From an uncultured Collinsella sp. (lineage in GTDB: Bacteria > Actinomycetota > Coriobacteriia > Coriobacteriales > Coriobacteriaceae), in contig CABRHS010000010.1 of NCBI GenBank assembly GCA_902470815.1, positions 1-64,000 on the forward strand: a DNA stretch of 64,000 bases. Direction: 5' to 3'. Numbering within the stretch: position 1 is the first letter of the stretch; the number at the start of each line of letters is the position of its first letter. A program made the translations under genes and the position numbers. This document shows, piece after piece, positions 50,194 to 59,026 of this stretch. A model generated the notes under the pieces. The model did not search any database, was not told where the DNA came from, and worked only from the letters and a program-made list of their open reading frames with translations.

Positions 50194-51075
50194 ATGGCGG
50201 TCTTTTTGCAGTACCTGGCAAATGGTCTCACCATGGGCAGCGTGTACGCGATCATCGCGCTCGGGTACACCATGGTCTACGGCATCGCGAAGATGCTGAA
50301 TTTCGCCCATGGCGATGTCATCATGATCGGCGCCTACATCTCGTTCGTGGCGACCTCCTATCTCGGCCTGCCCCCCATGGTCTCGGTCCTCGCCTCCGTC
50401 GTCGTCTGCACCGTCCTCGGCGTCCTCATCGAGGGGCTCGCCTATAAGCCGTTGCGGCAGGCCGGGCCGCTCGCCGTTCTCATCACCGCGATCGGCGTCT
50501 CGTATTTCCTCCAGAACGCGGCGCAGCTCATCTGGGGCGCCACGCCCAAGAATTTCACCTCCATCGTGAGTTTCCAGGTGCCCGAGGCCCTACGTGCCTA
50601 CAACGTCTCGGCGGTTGGCATCGTGACGGTCGTCGCCTGCCTGGTCATCATGGCGGGGCTCATGTGGTTCACGGGCAAGACCAAGATGGGCAAGGCGATG
50701 CGCGCCTGTTCCGAGGACAAGGCGGCCGCCCAGCTCATGGGCATCAACGTGAACCGGACCATCTCCATGACCTTCGCGATCGGATCCGCGCTCGCCGCCA
50801 TCGCCGGCGTGCTGTTGTGCTCCTACTCGCCGGTGCTTCAGCCCACCACGGGCTCGATGCCCGGAATCAAGGCGTTCACCGCGGCAGTCTTCGGCGGCAT
50901 CGGTTCGATTCCCGGTGCTTTTGTGGGTGGAATCCTGCTCGGCATCGTCGAGGCAATGGCGCAGGCCTACATTTCAACGAGTCTCGCCAACTCCATCGTG
51001 TTCGGGGTGTTGATCGTGGTGCTGTTGGTGAAGCCCGCCGGCCTGTTCGGCAAGTACGTTCCCGAGAAGGTGTAG
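50194..51075 (+). CDS. livH: Branched-chain amino acid ABC permease LivH
   Basis: A 293-residue inner-membrane permease with about eight helices. The YLANGLTMGSVYAIIALGYTMVYGIAKMLNFAHGD start is the classic LivH signature, and MRACSEDKAAAQLMGIN is the cytoplasmic coupling loop. The ATG at 50194 follows GAAAGGGGG; a GTG at 50188 is possible but crowds that site. livM begins within four bases of its stop. Confidence 0.95.
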   Translation: MAVFLQYLANGLTMGSVYAIIALGYTMVYGIAKMLNFAHGDVIMIGAYISFVATSYLGLPPMVSVLASVVVCTVLGVLIEGLAYKPLRQAGPLAVLITAIGVSYFLQNAAQLIWGATPKNFTSIVSFQVPEALRAYNVSAVGIVTVVACLVIMAGLMWFTGKTKMGKAMRACSEDKAAAQLMGINVNRTISMTFAIGSALAAIAGVLLCSYSPVLQPTTGSMPGIKAFTAAVFGGIGSIPGAFVGGILLGIVEAMAQAYISTSLANSIVFGVLIVVLLVKPAGLFGKYVPEKV

Positions 51076-51078
51076 GTG

Positions 51079-52167
51079 ATGGCGATGATGAAATGTCTGC
51101 AAGACAGGCGCACGCGGCGCGATGTCCTCACCTATCTGCTTGTCATCGCGGCCTTCGCCGTCGTGTGGCTCCTCCAGGCGAACCGCATGATCCCCCGCAT
51201 GATCGCGGGCCAGCTGGTGCCCATCTGCTCCTACATCGTGATGGCCATTTCGCTGAACCTCGTGGTGGGTGTGGCGGGCGACCTCTCACTTGGACATGCC
51301 GGCTTCATGAGCGTGGGCGCCTACACGGGTATCGTGACGGCGATGGGCCTCGCCGATGCCGTACCCGATGACGGGCTGCGCCTGGTCATCGCCATCATCG
51401 CGGGCGCGGCCGCGGCGGCGTTCGCCGGGTTCCTCATAGGCATTCCCGTGCTGCGGCTCTCGGGCGATTACCTCGCGATCGTGACCCTCGCGTTCGGCGA
51501 GATCATCAAGGAGGTCATCACCTGCCTGATCGTGGGAGTTGATGATCGCGGCCTGCATGTGCTGTTCAACCTCGCCGGCAATCGCACCGTGAGCGATTTG
51601 GCCCTCTCCGATGGCGGCATCGCCATCATCAAGGGTGCCCAGGGCGCCACGGGCGTTGAGGGCATCTCCACGTTCGTCGCCGGCTTCCTTCTCGTCATGG
51701 TCTCCCTGGTGATTGTGCTCAACCTGGTGCGCAGCCGCACCGGCCGCGCGATCATCGCCGTGCGCGACAACCGCATCGCCGCGGAGAGCGTGGGCATCTC
51801 CACCACCAGGTACCGCATGGTCGCCTTCGTTGTCTCCGCGGCCCTGGCCGGTGCCGCCGGAGCCCTGTTCGGTAACGGGTTCTCCCAGCTCTCGGCCGCC
51901 AAGTTCGACTTCAACATGTCCATTCTCATCCTTGTGTTCGTGGTGCTTGGCGGGTTGGGCAGCATGCGCGGCTCCATCGTGGCCGCCACCTTGCTCACGA
52001 TCTTGCCCGAGGCCCTGCGCCAGTTCTCCGATTACCGCATGCTCGTGTACGCCGTCGTGCTCATCCTCGTGATGCTCGCCACGAACAACGACACGCTCAA
52101 GAACCTCGCGGCCCGCGTCATCCCGTGGCGCCGTGCGCCAAAGGAGGAGGTGCCCGCCGATGCATAA
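51079..52167 (+). CDS. livM: Branched-chain amino acid ABC permease LivM
   Basis: The second permease subunit, 362 residues with about nine helices. The ISLNLVVGVAGDLSLGHAGFMSVGAYTG motif defines LivM, and VRDNRIAAESVGISTTRYRM is the coupling segment. Several start codons (GTG 51076, ATG 51079, ATG 51085) are close together; ATG 51079 is a compromise. Its end overlaps the start of livG by eight bases. Confidence 0.94.
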   Translation: MAMMKCLQDRRTRRDVLTYLLVIAAFAVVWLLQANRMIPRMIAGQLVPICSYIVMAISLNLVVGVAGDLSLGHAGFMSVGAYTGIVTAMGLADAVPDDGLRLVIAIIAGAAAAAFAGFLIGIPVLRLSGDYLAIVTLAFGEIIKEVITCLIVGVDDRGLHVLFNLAGNRTVSDLALSDGGIAIIKGAQGATGVEGISTFVAGFLLVMVSLVIVLNLVRSRTGRAIIAVRDNRIAAESVGISTTRYRMVAFVVSAALAGAAGALFGNGFSQLSAAKFDFNMSILILVFVVLGGLGSMRGSIVAATLLTILPEALRQFSDYRMLVYAVVLILVMLATNNDTLKNLAARVIPWRRAPKEEVPADA

Positions 52168-53011
52168 GTTCGAATTCGAGCGCGGCAAGATGGTGCCGGT
52201 CCCCAGTCACTCCATCGTGCCCGAGCGCGACGTCAACTCCGCTCCGGTCCTCGAGGCGCTGCACCTCGGTATCGACTTCGGCGGCCTCAAGGCCGTGGAC
52301 GACTTCAACCTCACCATCGGCAAGACCGAGATCGCCGGTCTGATCGGCCCCAACGGCGCCGGCAAGACCACGGTCTTCAACCTGCTCACCAAGGTCTACG
52401 CGCCCACGCGCGGCACGATCCTGCTCAACGGCAACGACACGAGCGGCAAGACCGTGGATCAGGTCAACCGCATGGGCATCGCCCGCACGTTCCAGAACAT
52501 CCGCCTGTTCAACACCATGACGGTGGAGGAGAACGTGAAGGTCGGCCTGCACAACACCAAGGCCTACCCCACGGTGTCGGGCATCCTGCGCACGCCGGCG
52601 TATTGGCGGCGTGAGGCTGAGGCCCATGAGCGGGCCCTCGAGTTGCTGTCCATCTTCGATATGCAGGACCTGGCGAACCATCAGGCCGGCAGCCTGCCCT
52701 ATGGTGCCCAACGCCGTCTCGAGATCGTCCGCGCGCTCGCCACCAACCCCAGCCTGCTGCTGCTCGACGAGCCCGCCGCGGGCATGAACCCATCCGAGAC
52801 GGCCGAGCTCATGGAGAACATCGTCAAGATCCGCGACACGTTCAACATCGCCATCATGCTCATCGAGCACGACATGAATCTCGTCATGAACATCTGCGAG
52901 GGCATCTGCGTGCTCAACTTCGGAAAGGTGATCGCCAAGGGCACTGCCGAGGAGATTCAGAGCAACGAGACCGTCATCGAGGCGTACCTCGGCAAGCAGA
53001 AGGAGGCGTGA
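52160..53011 (+). CDS. livG: Branched-chain amino acid ABC ATPase LivG
   Basis: A 283-residue ATPase. A short, unusual N-terminal extension of about 30 residues precedes the LGIDFGGLKAVDDFN start of the family core. Walker A GPNGAGKTT, signature-region LPYGAQRRLEIVRAL (the LSGGQ position reads LPYGAQ, common in LivG), Walker B LLLLDEPAAGMNP and the H loop IEHDM are present. AAGGAGGAGG precedes the ATG. Confidence 0.95.
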   Translation: MHKFEFERGKMVPVPSHSIVPERDVNSAPVLEALHLGIDFGGLKAVDDFNLTIGKTEIAGLIGPNGAGKTTVFNLLTKVYAPTRGTILLNGNDTSGKTVDQVNRMGIARTFQNIRLFNTMTVEENVKVGLHNTKAYPTVSGILRTPAYWRREAEAHERALELLSIFDMQDLANHQAGSLPYGAQRRLEIVRALATNPSLLLLDEPAAGMNPSETAELMENIVKIRDTFNIAIMLIEHDMNLVMNICEGICVLNFGKVIAKGTAEEIQSNETVIEAYLGKQKEA

Positions 53012-53016
53012 GACGC

Positions 53017-53730
53017 ATGGGTGACTGCATCCTGAACGTCGAGAACATCAACGTCTACTATGGCGCGATCCACGCCATTAAGGACGTCTCGTTCGAGGTG
53101 CTCGACGGCGAGGTCGTGGCGTTGATTGGCGCGAACGGCGCCGGGAAGTCCACTACGCTCAAGACCCTGTCCGGCCTTCTTCGCTCCAAAACGGGGACGA
53201 TCGAGTTCATGGGCGAGGATATCATGCACGCACCTGCCGACAAGCTGGTCGCGCGAGGCCTGGCTCACGTTCCCGAGGGCAGGCGCGTGTTCGCCCAGAT
53301 GACTGTCGAGGAGAACCTCGAGATGGGCGCCTACACGCGCTCCAACTCCGAGATTGCCCCCGGCCTCGAGCGCGTCTACGAGCATTTTCCGCGCCTGAAG
53401 GAGCGTCGCCGCCAGGTGGCGGGCACGCTCTCCGGCGGCGAGCAGCAGATGCTCGCCATGGGCCGTGCGCTCATGAGCTCGCCGAAGCTCCTCATGCTCG
53501 ATGAGCCCTCCATGGGTCTCGCCCCCATCCTCATCGAGCAGATCTTCCAGATCGTGCAGGACCTGCACAAGGCGGGCACCACCATCTTGCTCGTGGAGCA
53601 AAATGCGCAGATGGCGCTCGCCATCGCCTCCCGCGCGTACGTGATGGAGACGGGCAAGGTCACGCTGTCCGGCAGCGGTGAGGACCTTCTCCACAACGAC
53701 GACGTCCGCCGCGCCTATCTCGGTGGCTGA
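53017..53730 (+). CDS. livF: Branched-chain amino acid ABC ATPase LivF
   Basis: A 237-residue ATPase, partner of LivG. Walker A GANGAGKST, the VPEGRRVFAQMTVEENL segment typical of LivF, signature LSGGEQQMLAMGRAL, Walker B LLMLDEPSMGLAP and the H-loop region LVEQNA are complete. The ATG at 53017 lies ten bases after AAGGAGG; a GTG at 53008 overlaps the livG stop. It is the last gene of the operon and ends before a strong terminator. Confidence 0.95.
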   Translation: MGDCILNVENINVYYGAIHAIKDVSFEVLDGEVVALIGANGAGKSTTLKTLSGLLRSKTGTIEFMGEDIMHAPADKLVARGLAHVPEGRRVFAQMTVEENLEMGAYTRSNSEIAPGLERVYEHFPRLKERRRQVAGTLSGGEQQMLAMGRALMSSPKLLMLDEPSMGLAPILIEQIFQIVQDLHKAGTTILLVEQNAQMALAIASRAYVMETGKVTLSGSGEDLLHNDDVRRAYLGG

Positions 53731-53767
53731 CGTCCGACCCGGGTCCTCCCGGATCGGGCTTTCGCCT

Positions 53768-53811
53768 TGCGCGCCTCCCGCCATGCCATCCGGCGGGAGG
53801 CGCGCATTTTG
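53768..53811 (+). terminator. Terminator after livF
   Basis: A perfect 15-bp stem (53768-53782 with 53792-53806) ends in TTTTG. Confidence 0.9.
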
Positions 53812-53848
53812 CTATGCTGTGGGAAATCGCTTTGAATGAGGGGGACCC

Positions 53849-54532
53849 ATGCTATTCGAGTACTGCGCCGAGAACTTCACCAACATCGACGCCGCCCTGC
53901 GAGCGGGCGCCGGGCGCGTCGAGCTGTGCGACAACCTCGCACAGGGCGGGACCACGCCGTCAGCCGGCGTGATCGAGCAGGCGGTCGCGATCGTCCGCGC
54001 CCATGAGGGGGCCGAGCTTCGCGTGATCATCCGCCCGCGCAAGGGCAATTTCGACTACACCAAGGCCGAGATGAGGGCCATGGAGACGGATATCCGCTAT
54101 GCGGGGGCGAACGGCGTGGACGGCGTGGTGATCGGATGCCTCAAGCGCCGGGCCAAGGGCAAGGGGTTTGAGCTGGATGCCGACGCAACGGGGCGTCTCA
54201 TCAAGGTCGCCCGCAGCGTGGGGGAGATGCGCGGTCGCGAGCTGGGCATCACGTTCCACATGGCGTTTGACGCGCTCGACGAGGGGGACCAGCTTGCCGC
54301 CATCGACACGCTGGTCGAGTTGGGCGTCGACCATGTCCTCACGCACGGCGGAGCGGCCGGCACGCCCATCGAGGGCAATTACGATCGCCTTCGCTCGTTG
54401 ATCGCCCATGCGGACGGTCGCATCGCCATCATGCCGGGCGGTGGCATCACGGCCGATAACGCCGCGCAGGTCGCCGATGCGCTCGGCGTCGAGGAGCTCC
54501 ACGGCACGAAGATCGTCAAGCTCGGCGCCTGA
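53849..54532 (+). CDS. cutC: CutC family protein
   Basis: A TIM-barrel protein once linked to copper tolerance; its true activity is unresolved. The 227-residue protein has the family's start FEYCAENFTNIDAALRAGAGRVELCDNLAQGGTTPSAG, RVIIRPRKGNFDY and the HVLTHGGAAGTP stretch, and the IMPGGGIT loop near the end. GAGGGGG precedes the ATG. It overlaps the convergent transporter gene by 17 bases, so no terminator lies between. Confidence 0.92.
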   Translation: MLFEYCAENFTNIDAALRAGAGRVELCDNLAQGGTTPSAGVIEQAVAIVRAHEGAELRVIIRPRKGNFDYTKAEMRAMETDIRYAGANGVDGVVIGCLKRRAKGKGFELDADATGRLIKVARSVGEMRGRELGITFHMAFDALDEGDQLAAIDTLVELGVDHVLTHGGAAGTPIEGNYDRLRSLIAHADGRIAIMPGGGITADNAAQVADALGVEELHGTKIVKLGA

Positions 54533-55475
54533 CATCGTCGCGCCCCGCGCTCAGCGCCCGCCCCGCCAGCGATGCGAGGAGTTGCTGGAACAAGGTTCCG
54601 CACATGACGGGAAACACGGTCTCGCCCGGGAAATACTGCGTGGCTATGACCGCGCCGGACGAGATGTTGCGCAGACCGCAATCGAAGCTCAGGGTGATGG
54701 CGGTGGCTTCGTCGGTGCGCAGGAGCCGCGCCGCCAGGAGGCCCCAGGCGAACCCGCTCGCGGTGAACAGCAGAACGAACAACGCGACTCCCAGGCGCGT
54801 CCAATTCATATGCAGGACATACTCGCTCATGGATGTCGAGTTCGACGCGATGATGACGATCAGGAAGATCTTGGACAGCGGCGCGGCGGCGGGTGAGAGC
54901 ACCTCACGCGCCCAGCCTCGCGTGAGATCGTTGGCGAGCATGCCCGCCAGCGCGGGCAGCGCGATCATGAGTAGCATGTCGAGCATCATGCCCCCTGCGT
55001 CGATATGGATGGTCGTCCCCATGAGAAGCTTGAGCGTGAGGGGGATCGAGAAGGGCGAGACAACGGTAGATGCGAGGATCGCGGTGAGGCCGAGCGCGGT
55101 GTTTCCGGAGAACATGCCCACCCACATGAAGCTCACGATGCCGATGGGCACGCAATAGGCCAGCAAGATGCCGGCGACGAGGTCCGCATTCCCGCCGAAG
55201 AGCGCGTTGGCGAGCAGGAAAGCCAGGGCGGGCATGGCCACGAGCGTCACGGACAGGATCGCGATGAGCGGCAGCGGGTCGCGGAGCACGCCGACGACCT
55301 GGCGGAGCGTGTTGTCGAGGGACCCCTGAAAAGTCATGAAGGCGAAGAGCGCCGGCACGGCCGGGCCGAGCGGGGCGAGCGCCCGGGGGAACAGGACTCC
55401 GGCGGCGACGCATAGCACGACGATCACCGGCATATGGCTGCCGATCGACCTTCCCAAGCGCTTCCAGGCCTCCAT
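54516..55475 (-). CDS. BASS-family (bile acid:sodium symporter-like) transporter
   Basis: A 319-residue membrane protein with about nine to ten helices. The sequence resembles the SBF/bile acid:Na+ symporter family (TIGR00841 type): FMTFQGSLDNTLRQ early, AYCVPIGIVSFMWVGMFSGN and the crossover helix region FDCGLRNISSGAVIA. Bacterial members import bile acids, pantothenate or other organic acids, so no substrate can be assigned, but a gut origin makes bile acids a reasonable thought. The ATG at 55475 follows AAAGGAGG. Confidence 0.85.
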   Translation of the reverse strand: MEAWKRLGRSIGSHMPVIVVLCVAAGVLFPRALAPLGPAVPALFAFMTFQGSLDNTLRQVVGVLRDPLPLIAILSVTLVAMPALAFLLANALFGGNADLVAGILLAYCVPIGIVSFMWVGMFSGNTALGLTAILASTVVSPFSIPLTLKLLMGTTIHIDAGGMMLDMLLMIALPALAGMLANDLTRGWAREVLSPAAAPLSKIFLIVIIASNSTSMSEYVLHMNWTRLGVALFVLLFTASGFAWGLLAARLLRTDEATAITLSFDCGLRNISSGAVIATQYFPGETVFPVMCGTLFQQLLASLAGRALSAGRDDVRRRA

Positions 55476-55732
55476 GTGCCCTCCTTTCCGCGGCGCGTTC
55501 GGCATCAGAATACCCTTCGCACGTTACGGGCCGGTTACGGCCGCCCGCCGGGATGCGAGCGCTTTGTCCCCATGCGCGTGTATACTTTATCTCGTTCAAC
55601 ACGCACGCCCGCCGCAGTGGGCGATCATCAAGGATTTGATCAGCATGTCGATCGCATCTCGCATCGGCCGCGCCCCTTCGGGGACCGGCCCCATCCTCTC
55701 ATCTCGCAACGGCATGACGGGGGTGGGTTCTC

Positions 55733-58700
55733 ATGGCATCTCTTAAGACGACGCACCGCTGGTGCCTCGCAAAAAACGACCCTTCGCTCGAGGGCGAGCT
55801 GGTCTCGGGCTTGCATCTGGCCCCGCTCGTCGCGCGCATCATGGTCGCGCATGGCATAGGGTCGGTCGAGGAGGGCAGGCTGTTCCTCACGCCTTCCCTC
55901 GAGCGCGATTGGGCCGACCCCCTCATCATCCCCGGCATGGCGGAGGTTGCCGCGCGGGTCGAGCGCGCGGTGCGGTCTGGCGAGCCCATCGCCGTGTTCG
56001 GCGATTTCGACGTTGACGGCATCACATCGACCTGCCTGCTCACGGAGGCGCTCCGCGCGCTCGGTGCCCATGTGCGGCCCTTCATCCCCCATAGGTTCGA
56101 CGAGGGGTACGGTCTGACCTGCCAGGCCCTCGACCGTGTTCTGGAGGACTGCTCCCCCTCACTCGTGATCACGGTCGACAACGGCATAGCCGCTCGTGAC
56201 GAGGTTGGCTACCTCATCGAGCGCGGCATCGATATCGTGGTGACGGACCATCATGAGCCGGCGGACCTGGTCCCCCGGCAGATACCGGTCACCGACCCCA
56301 AGATCGATGCCGAGGGGCCGAGCCGGGAGCTCGCGGGGGCGGGAGTCGCCCTCAAGCTCGTGCAAGTGCTGGGCGAGCGCCTGGGCAAGCCGAAGCTGTG
56401 GCGATCGTTCACCGAGATCGCGGCGTTGGGCACGGTGAGCGACATGATGACCCTCACCCCCGAGAATCGCGCACTCGTCGCCGACGGTATCGCGCACATG
56501 CGCACCACGACGCGCCCGGGCTACGTGGCGCTCGCCGCCGTCACGCGCACCGACCTATCGACCATCACGGCGGACGCGCTCTCGTTCTCGCTCATTCCCC
56601 GCCTCAACGCTGCCGGCCGCATGGCCGACCCCACTTTGGCGCTGGACCTGTTGCTCGCCCGTGATGCGGATGAGGCGGCTCGCCTCGCAGCGTCCCTCGA
56701 GCGGATCAACCAGGAGCGCCGCGCCATCGAGGCCGAGCTCACCGAGCAGGCCGAGGCGCTGGTGCAGCGCACGTACGACGGCGGGCGCGCCATCGTCGTG
56801 GGCGGCGAGGGCTGGCACGAGGGCGTCAAGGGCATCGTCGCGAGCCGTCTGGTCAACCGGTATCACGTGCCCGCCCTGTTGTTCTCCATAGAGGACGGCG
56901 TGGCCCGCGGCTCCGGCAGGTCGGTGGGCAACGTAAACCTGTTCGAGGCGGTCGAGAAATGCTCGGACCTGCTGATCCGTTTTGGCGGCCATGCAGGCGC
57001 GGTGGGTGTGACCTGCGCGGCCGAGAATCTCGACGCCCTGCGCGAGCGCCTCGGGGCGGTTCTCTCCGAATTGCCCGATGAGGACTTCGAGGACCGCGGG
57101 GAGGTCGCTGCCACGGTGCGCCTGTCCGAGCTCGATATAGACACCATCCGCCAGATCGGCATGCTCGAGCCGTTCGGCCAGGGCAACAAGGTGCCCCTGT
57201 TGGCTGCCTGCGGCGTGACGATGTGCGATCGGGCGGTGGTGGGCAAGACCGGTGACCACATGCGCTTCGTCGCGACGGATGGGGCGGCGAGCGTCCCGGC
57301 GATCATGTTCCGCGTGCCCAAGATCGAGGAGCTCGTCAATTGCGACTCGGTGGTGGACATCGTGTTCGAAGCGGTCGCCGAGTGCTGGCAGGGCAGGGTG
57401 AAGCCCAAGCTCATGGTCAAGGACATCCTCTGCCGTTCTTGCGACGACGGCGCCTCGGCCCCGCGCGACCTGGTCGCGCCATCGGTCGGCGAGGGCCCGG
57501 CCCCGGTGGATGCATCCCGTCGCGCGGCTTTGGCTCGCCTGCCGTACGATCAGCTCACCCGTTCGCTCATTCACGCGCTGATCGGGGCCTCCGAGCCGCA
57601 TCGCGCCCAGGTCGAGGCGCTCGACGCCCTCAAATGCGGCCATAACACCCTCGCCGTCATGGGCACGGGTCGCGGCAAGTCCCTGGTCTTTCACGTGCAC
57701 GCCGTGCGCGAGGCCATCTCCCGCGGGTGCGCCAGCGTGTTCGTCTATCCTCTCAGGGCTCTCGTCTCCGATCAGGCTTTCCATCTCAGCGAGACGCTCG
57801 CCGGGCTCGGCGCGCGCGTGGGCGTGCTCACGGGCGAAACTCCTTCCGCCGTGCGCGACCGGCTGTTCGGTCAGCTCGAATCGGGCAGGTTGGACGTCGT
57901 GCTCACCACCCCGGAGTTCCTCGCCATCCACATGGGGCGCTTTTCCGCCGCCCGTCGCATCGGCTTCGTCGTGATCGACGAGGCGCATCACATGGCCGGA
58001 GCCAAGGGCGGCGACCGCGCGTCGTATCTTGAGATGCCGGCGATCTTGGACGCATTGGGCGGTCCGCGCGTGCTCGCGGCGACAGCGACGGCTTCATCCG
58101 AGACCGCGTCCGAGATCTGCAGGCTCGCCCGCATCGAGAAGGTCGTCGTCGATCCCGCGGTGCGCGAGAACCTCGAGCTCGAAGACGAGCGCGACCTCAG
58201 CAGCCGTGAGAACCGTCTGGTCTCCATCGTGGCGAGCGGCGAGAAATGCGTGGTCTACGTCAACTCGCGCGAGCAATCCATCGCGCTGTGCCGCACTCTT
58301 CGCAGGCGCGTGCCCGAGCTCGGGGCGCGCATCGCGTATTACAACGCCGGCCTCTCCCGCGCCGACCGCGCCGCCGTGGAGGCCGCGTTTCGCGCCGGCG
58401 ACCTCGCGTGCATAGTTTCGACGTCGGCGTTCGGCGAGGGCGTCAACCTGCCGGACATCCGCCATGTGGTGCTGTACCACATGCCCTTCGGCGCCATCGA
58501 GTTCAACCAGATGAGCGGCCGCGCCGGCCGCGATGGGAGCCCGGCCCGAATCCACCTGCTGTACTCCCGCCGCGATGCGCGCATCAACGAGCGCATGCTC
58601 GACGCCGCCGCCCCTGAGCGCCGCGAGCTCGTCACCCTGTATCGGGCCCTGCAGACCATGCGGCGCGGCGAGCGCGGCAGCGCCTCGATCACGGCGAGCG

Positions 58701-59026
58701 ATTTGGACATAGCGCAGATGTGCCTGGCGGTCGATGCGCGTACGCCCGTCGACGAGCGCGCGGTTCCGAGCGGCCTGGCGATCTTCGAGGAGCTCGGATT
58801 CCTGCGGGTCCGTGAGACGGGCGAAGACCGCCAGATCGAGATGGTCGAAAGTCCCGGGCACGTCGAGCTGGACCGCTCCATCCGCTATCTCGAGGGCCTC
58901 CATGCCCGCATGGAGTTCTCCTCGTTCCGGGACTGGGCGCTCACCGCGCCCGCGCGTGATATGCTGAACCGCGTGAACCGTCCGATCACCCCGCAGGTGA
59001 GCGAGGGAGGTACCATCGATGGATAA
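55733..59026 (+). CDS. recJ: RecJ exonuclease fused to a RecQ-like DEAH helicase
   Basis: A 1097-residue protein joining two DNA-processing enzymes. Residues 1-575 are a complete RecJ: DHH motifs FGDFDVDG (89-96), VDNG (148-151), TDHHE (171-175) and SDMM (236-239), the DHHA1 FGGHAGAVG (417-425) and an OB-like region up to about 565. Residues about 610-960 are a RecQ-type superfamily 2 helicase: a Q-motif-like HRAQVEALDAL, Walker A GTGRGKS (644-650), DEAH (749-752), TATA (784-787) and QMSGRAGRDG (926-935). About 140 C-terminal residues follow with no RecQ zinc-binding cysteines evident. Normal RecJ is about 560-800 residues. The stop overlaps the start of rel by eight bases. GGGGGTGGG precedes the ATG. 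Confidence 0.92.
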   Translation: MASLKTTHRWCLAKNDPSLEGELVSGLHLAPLVARIMVAHGIGSVEEGRLFLTPSLERDWADPLIIPGMAEVAARVERAVRSGEPIAVFGDFDVDGITSTCLLTEALRALGAHVRPFIPHRFDEGYGLTCQALDRVLEDCSPSLVITVDNGIAARDEVGYLIERGIDIVVTDHHEPADLVPRQIPVTDPKIDAEGPSRELAGAGVALKLVQVLGERLGKPKLWRSFTEIAALGTVSDMMTLTPENRALVADGIAHMRTTTRPGYVALAAVTRTDLSTITADALSFSLIPRLNAAGRMADPTLALDLLLARDADEAARLAASLERINQERRAIEAELTEQAEALVQRTYDGGRAIVVGGEGWHEGVKGIVASRLVNRYHVPALLFSIEDGVARGSGRSVGNVNLFEAVEKCSDLLIRFGGHAGAVGVTCAAENLDALRERLGAVLSELPDEDFEDRGEVAATVRLSELDIDTIRQIGMLEPFGQGNKVPLLAACGVTMCDRAVVGKTGDHMRFVATDGAASVPAIMFRVPKIEELVNCDSVVDIVFEAVAECWQGRVKPKLMVKDILCRSCDDGASAPRDLVAPSVGEGPAPVDASRRAALARLPYDQLTRSLIHALIGASEPHRAQVEALDALKCGHNTLAVMGTGRGKSLVFHVHAVREAISRGCASVFVYPLRALVSDQAFHLSETLAGLGARVGVLTGETPSAVRDRLFGQLESGRLDVVLTTPEFLAIHMGRFSAARRIGFVVIDEAHHMAGAKGGDRASYLEMPAILDALGGPRVLAATATASSETASEICRLARIEKVVVDPAVRENLELEDERDLSSRENRLVSIVASGEKCVVYVNSREQSIALCRTLRRRVPELGARIAYYNAGLSRADRAAVEAAFRAGDLACIVSTSAFGEGVNLPDIRHVVLYHMPFGAIEFNQMSGRAGRDGSPARIHLLYSRRDARINERMLDAAAPERRELVTLYRALQTMRRGERGSASITASDLDIAQMCLAVDARTPVDERAVPSGLAIFEELGFLRVRETGEDRQIEMVESPGHVELDRSIRYLEGLHARMEFSSFRDWALTAPARDMLNRVNRPITPQVSEGGTIDG

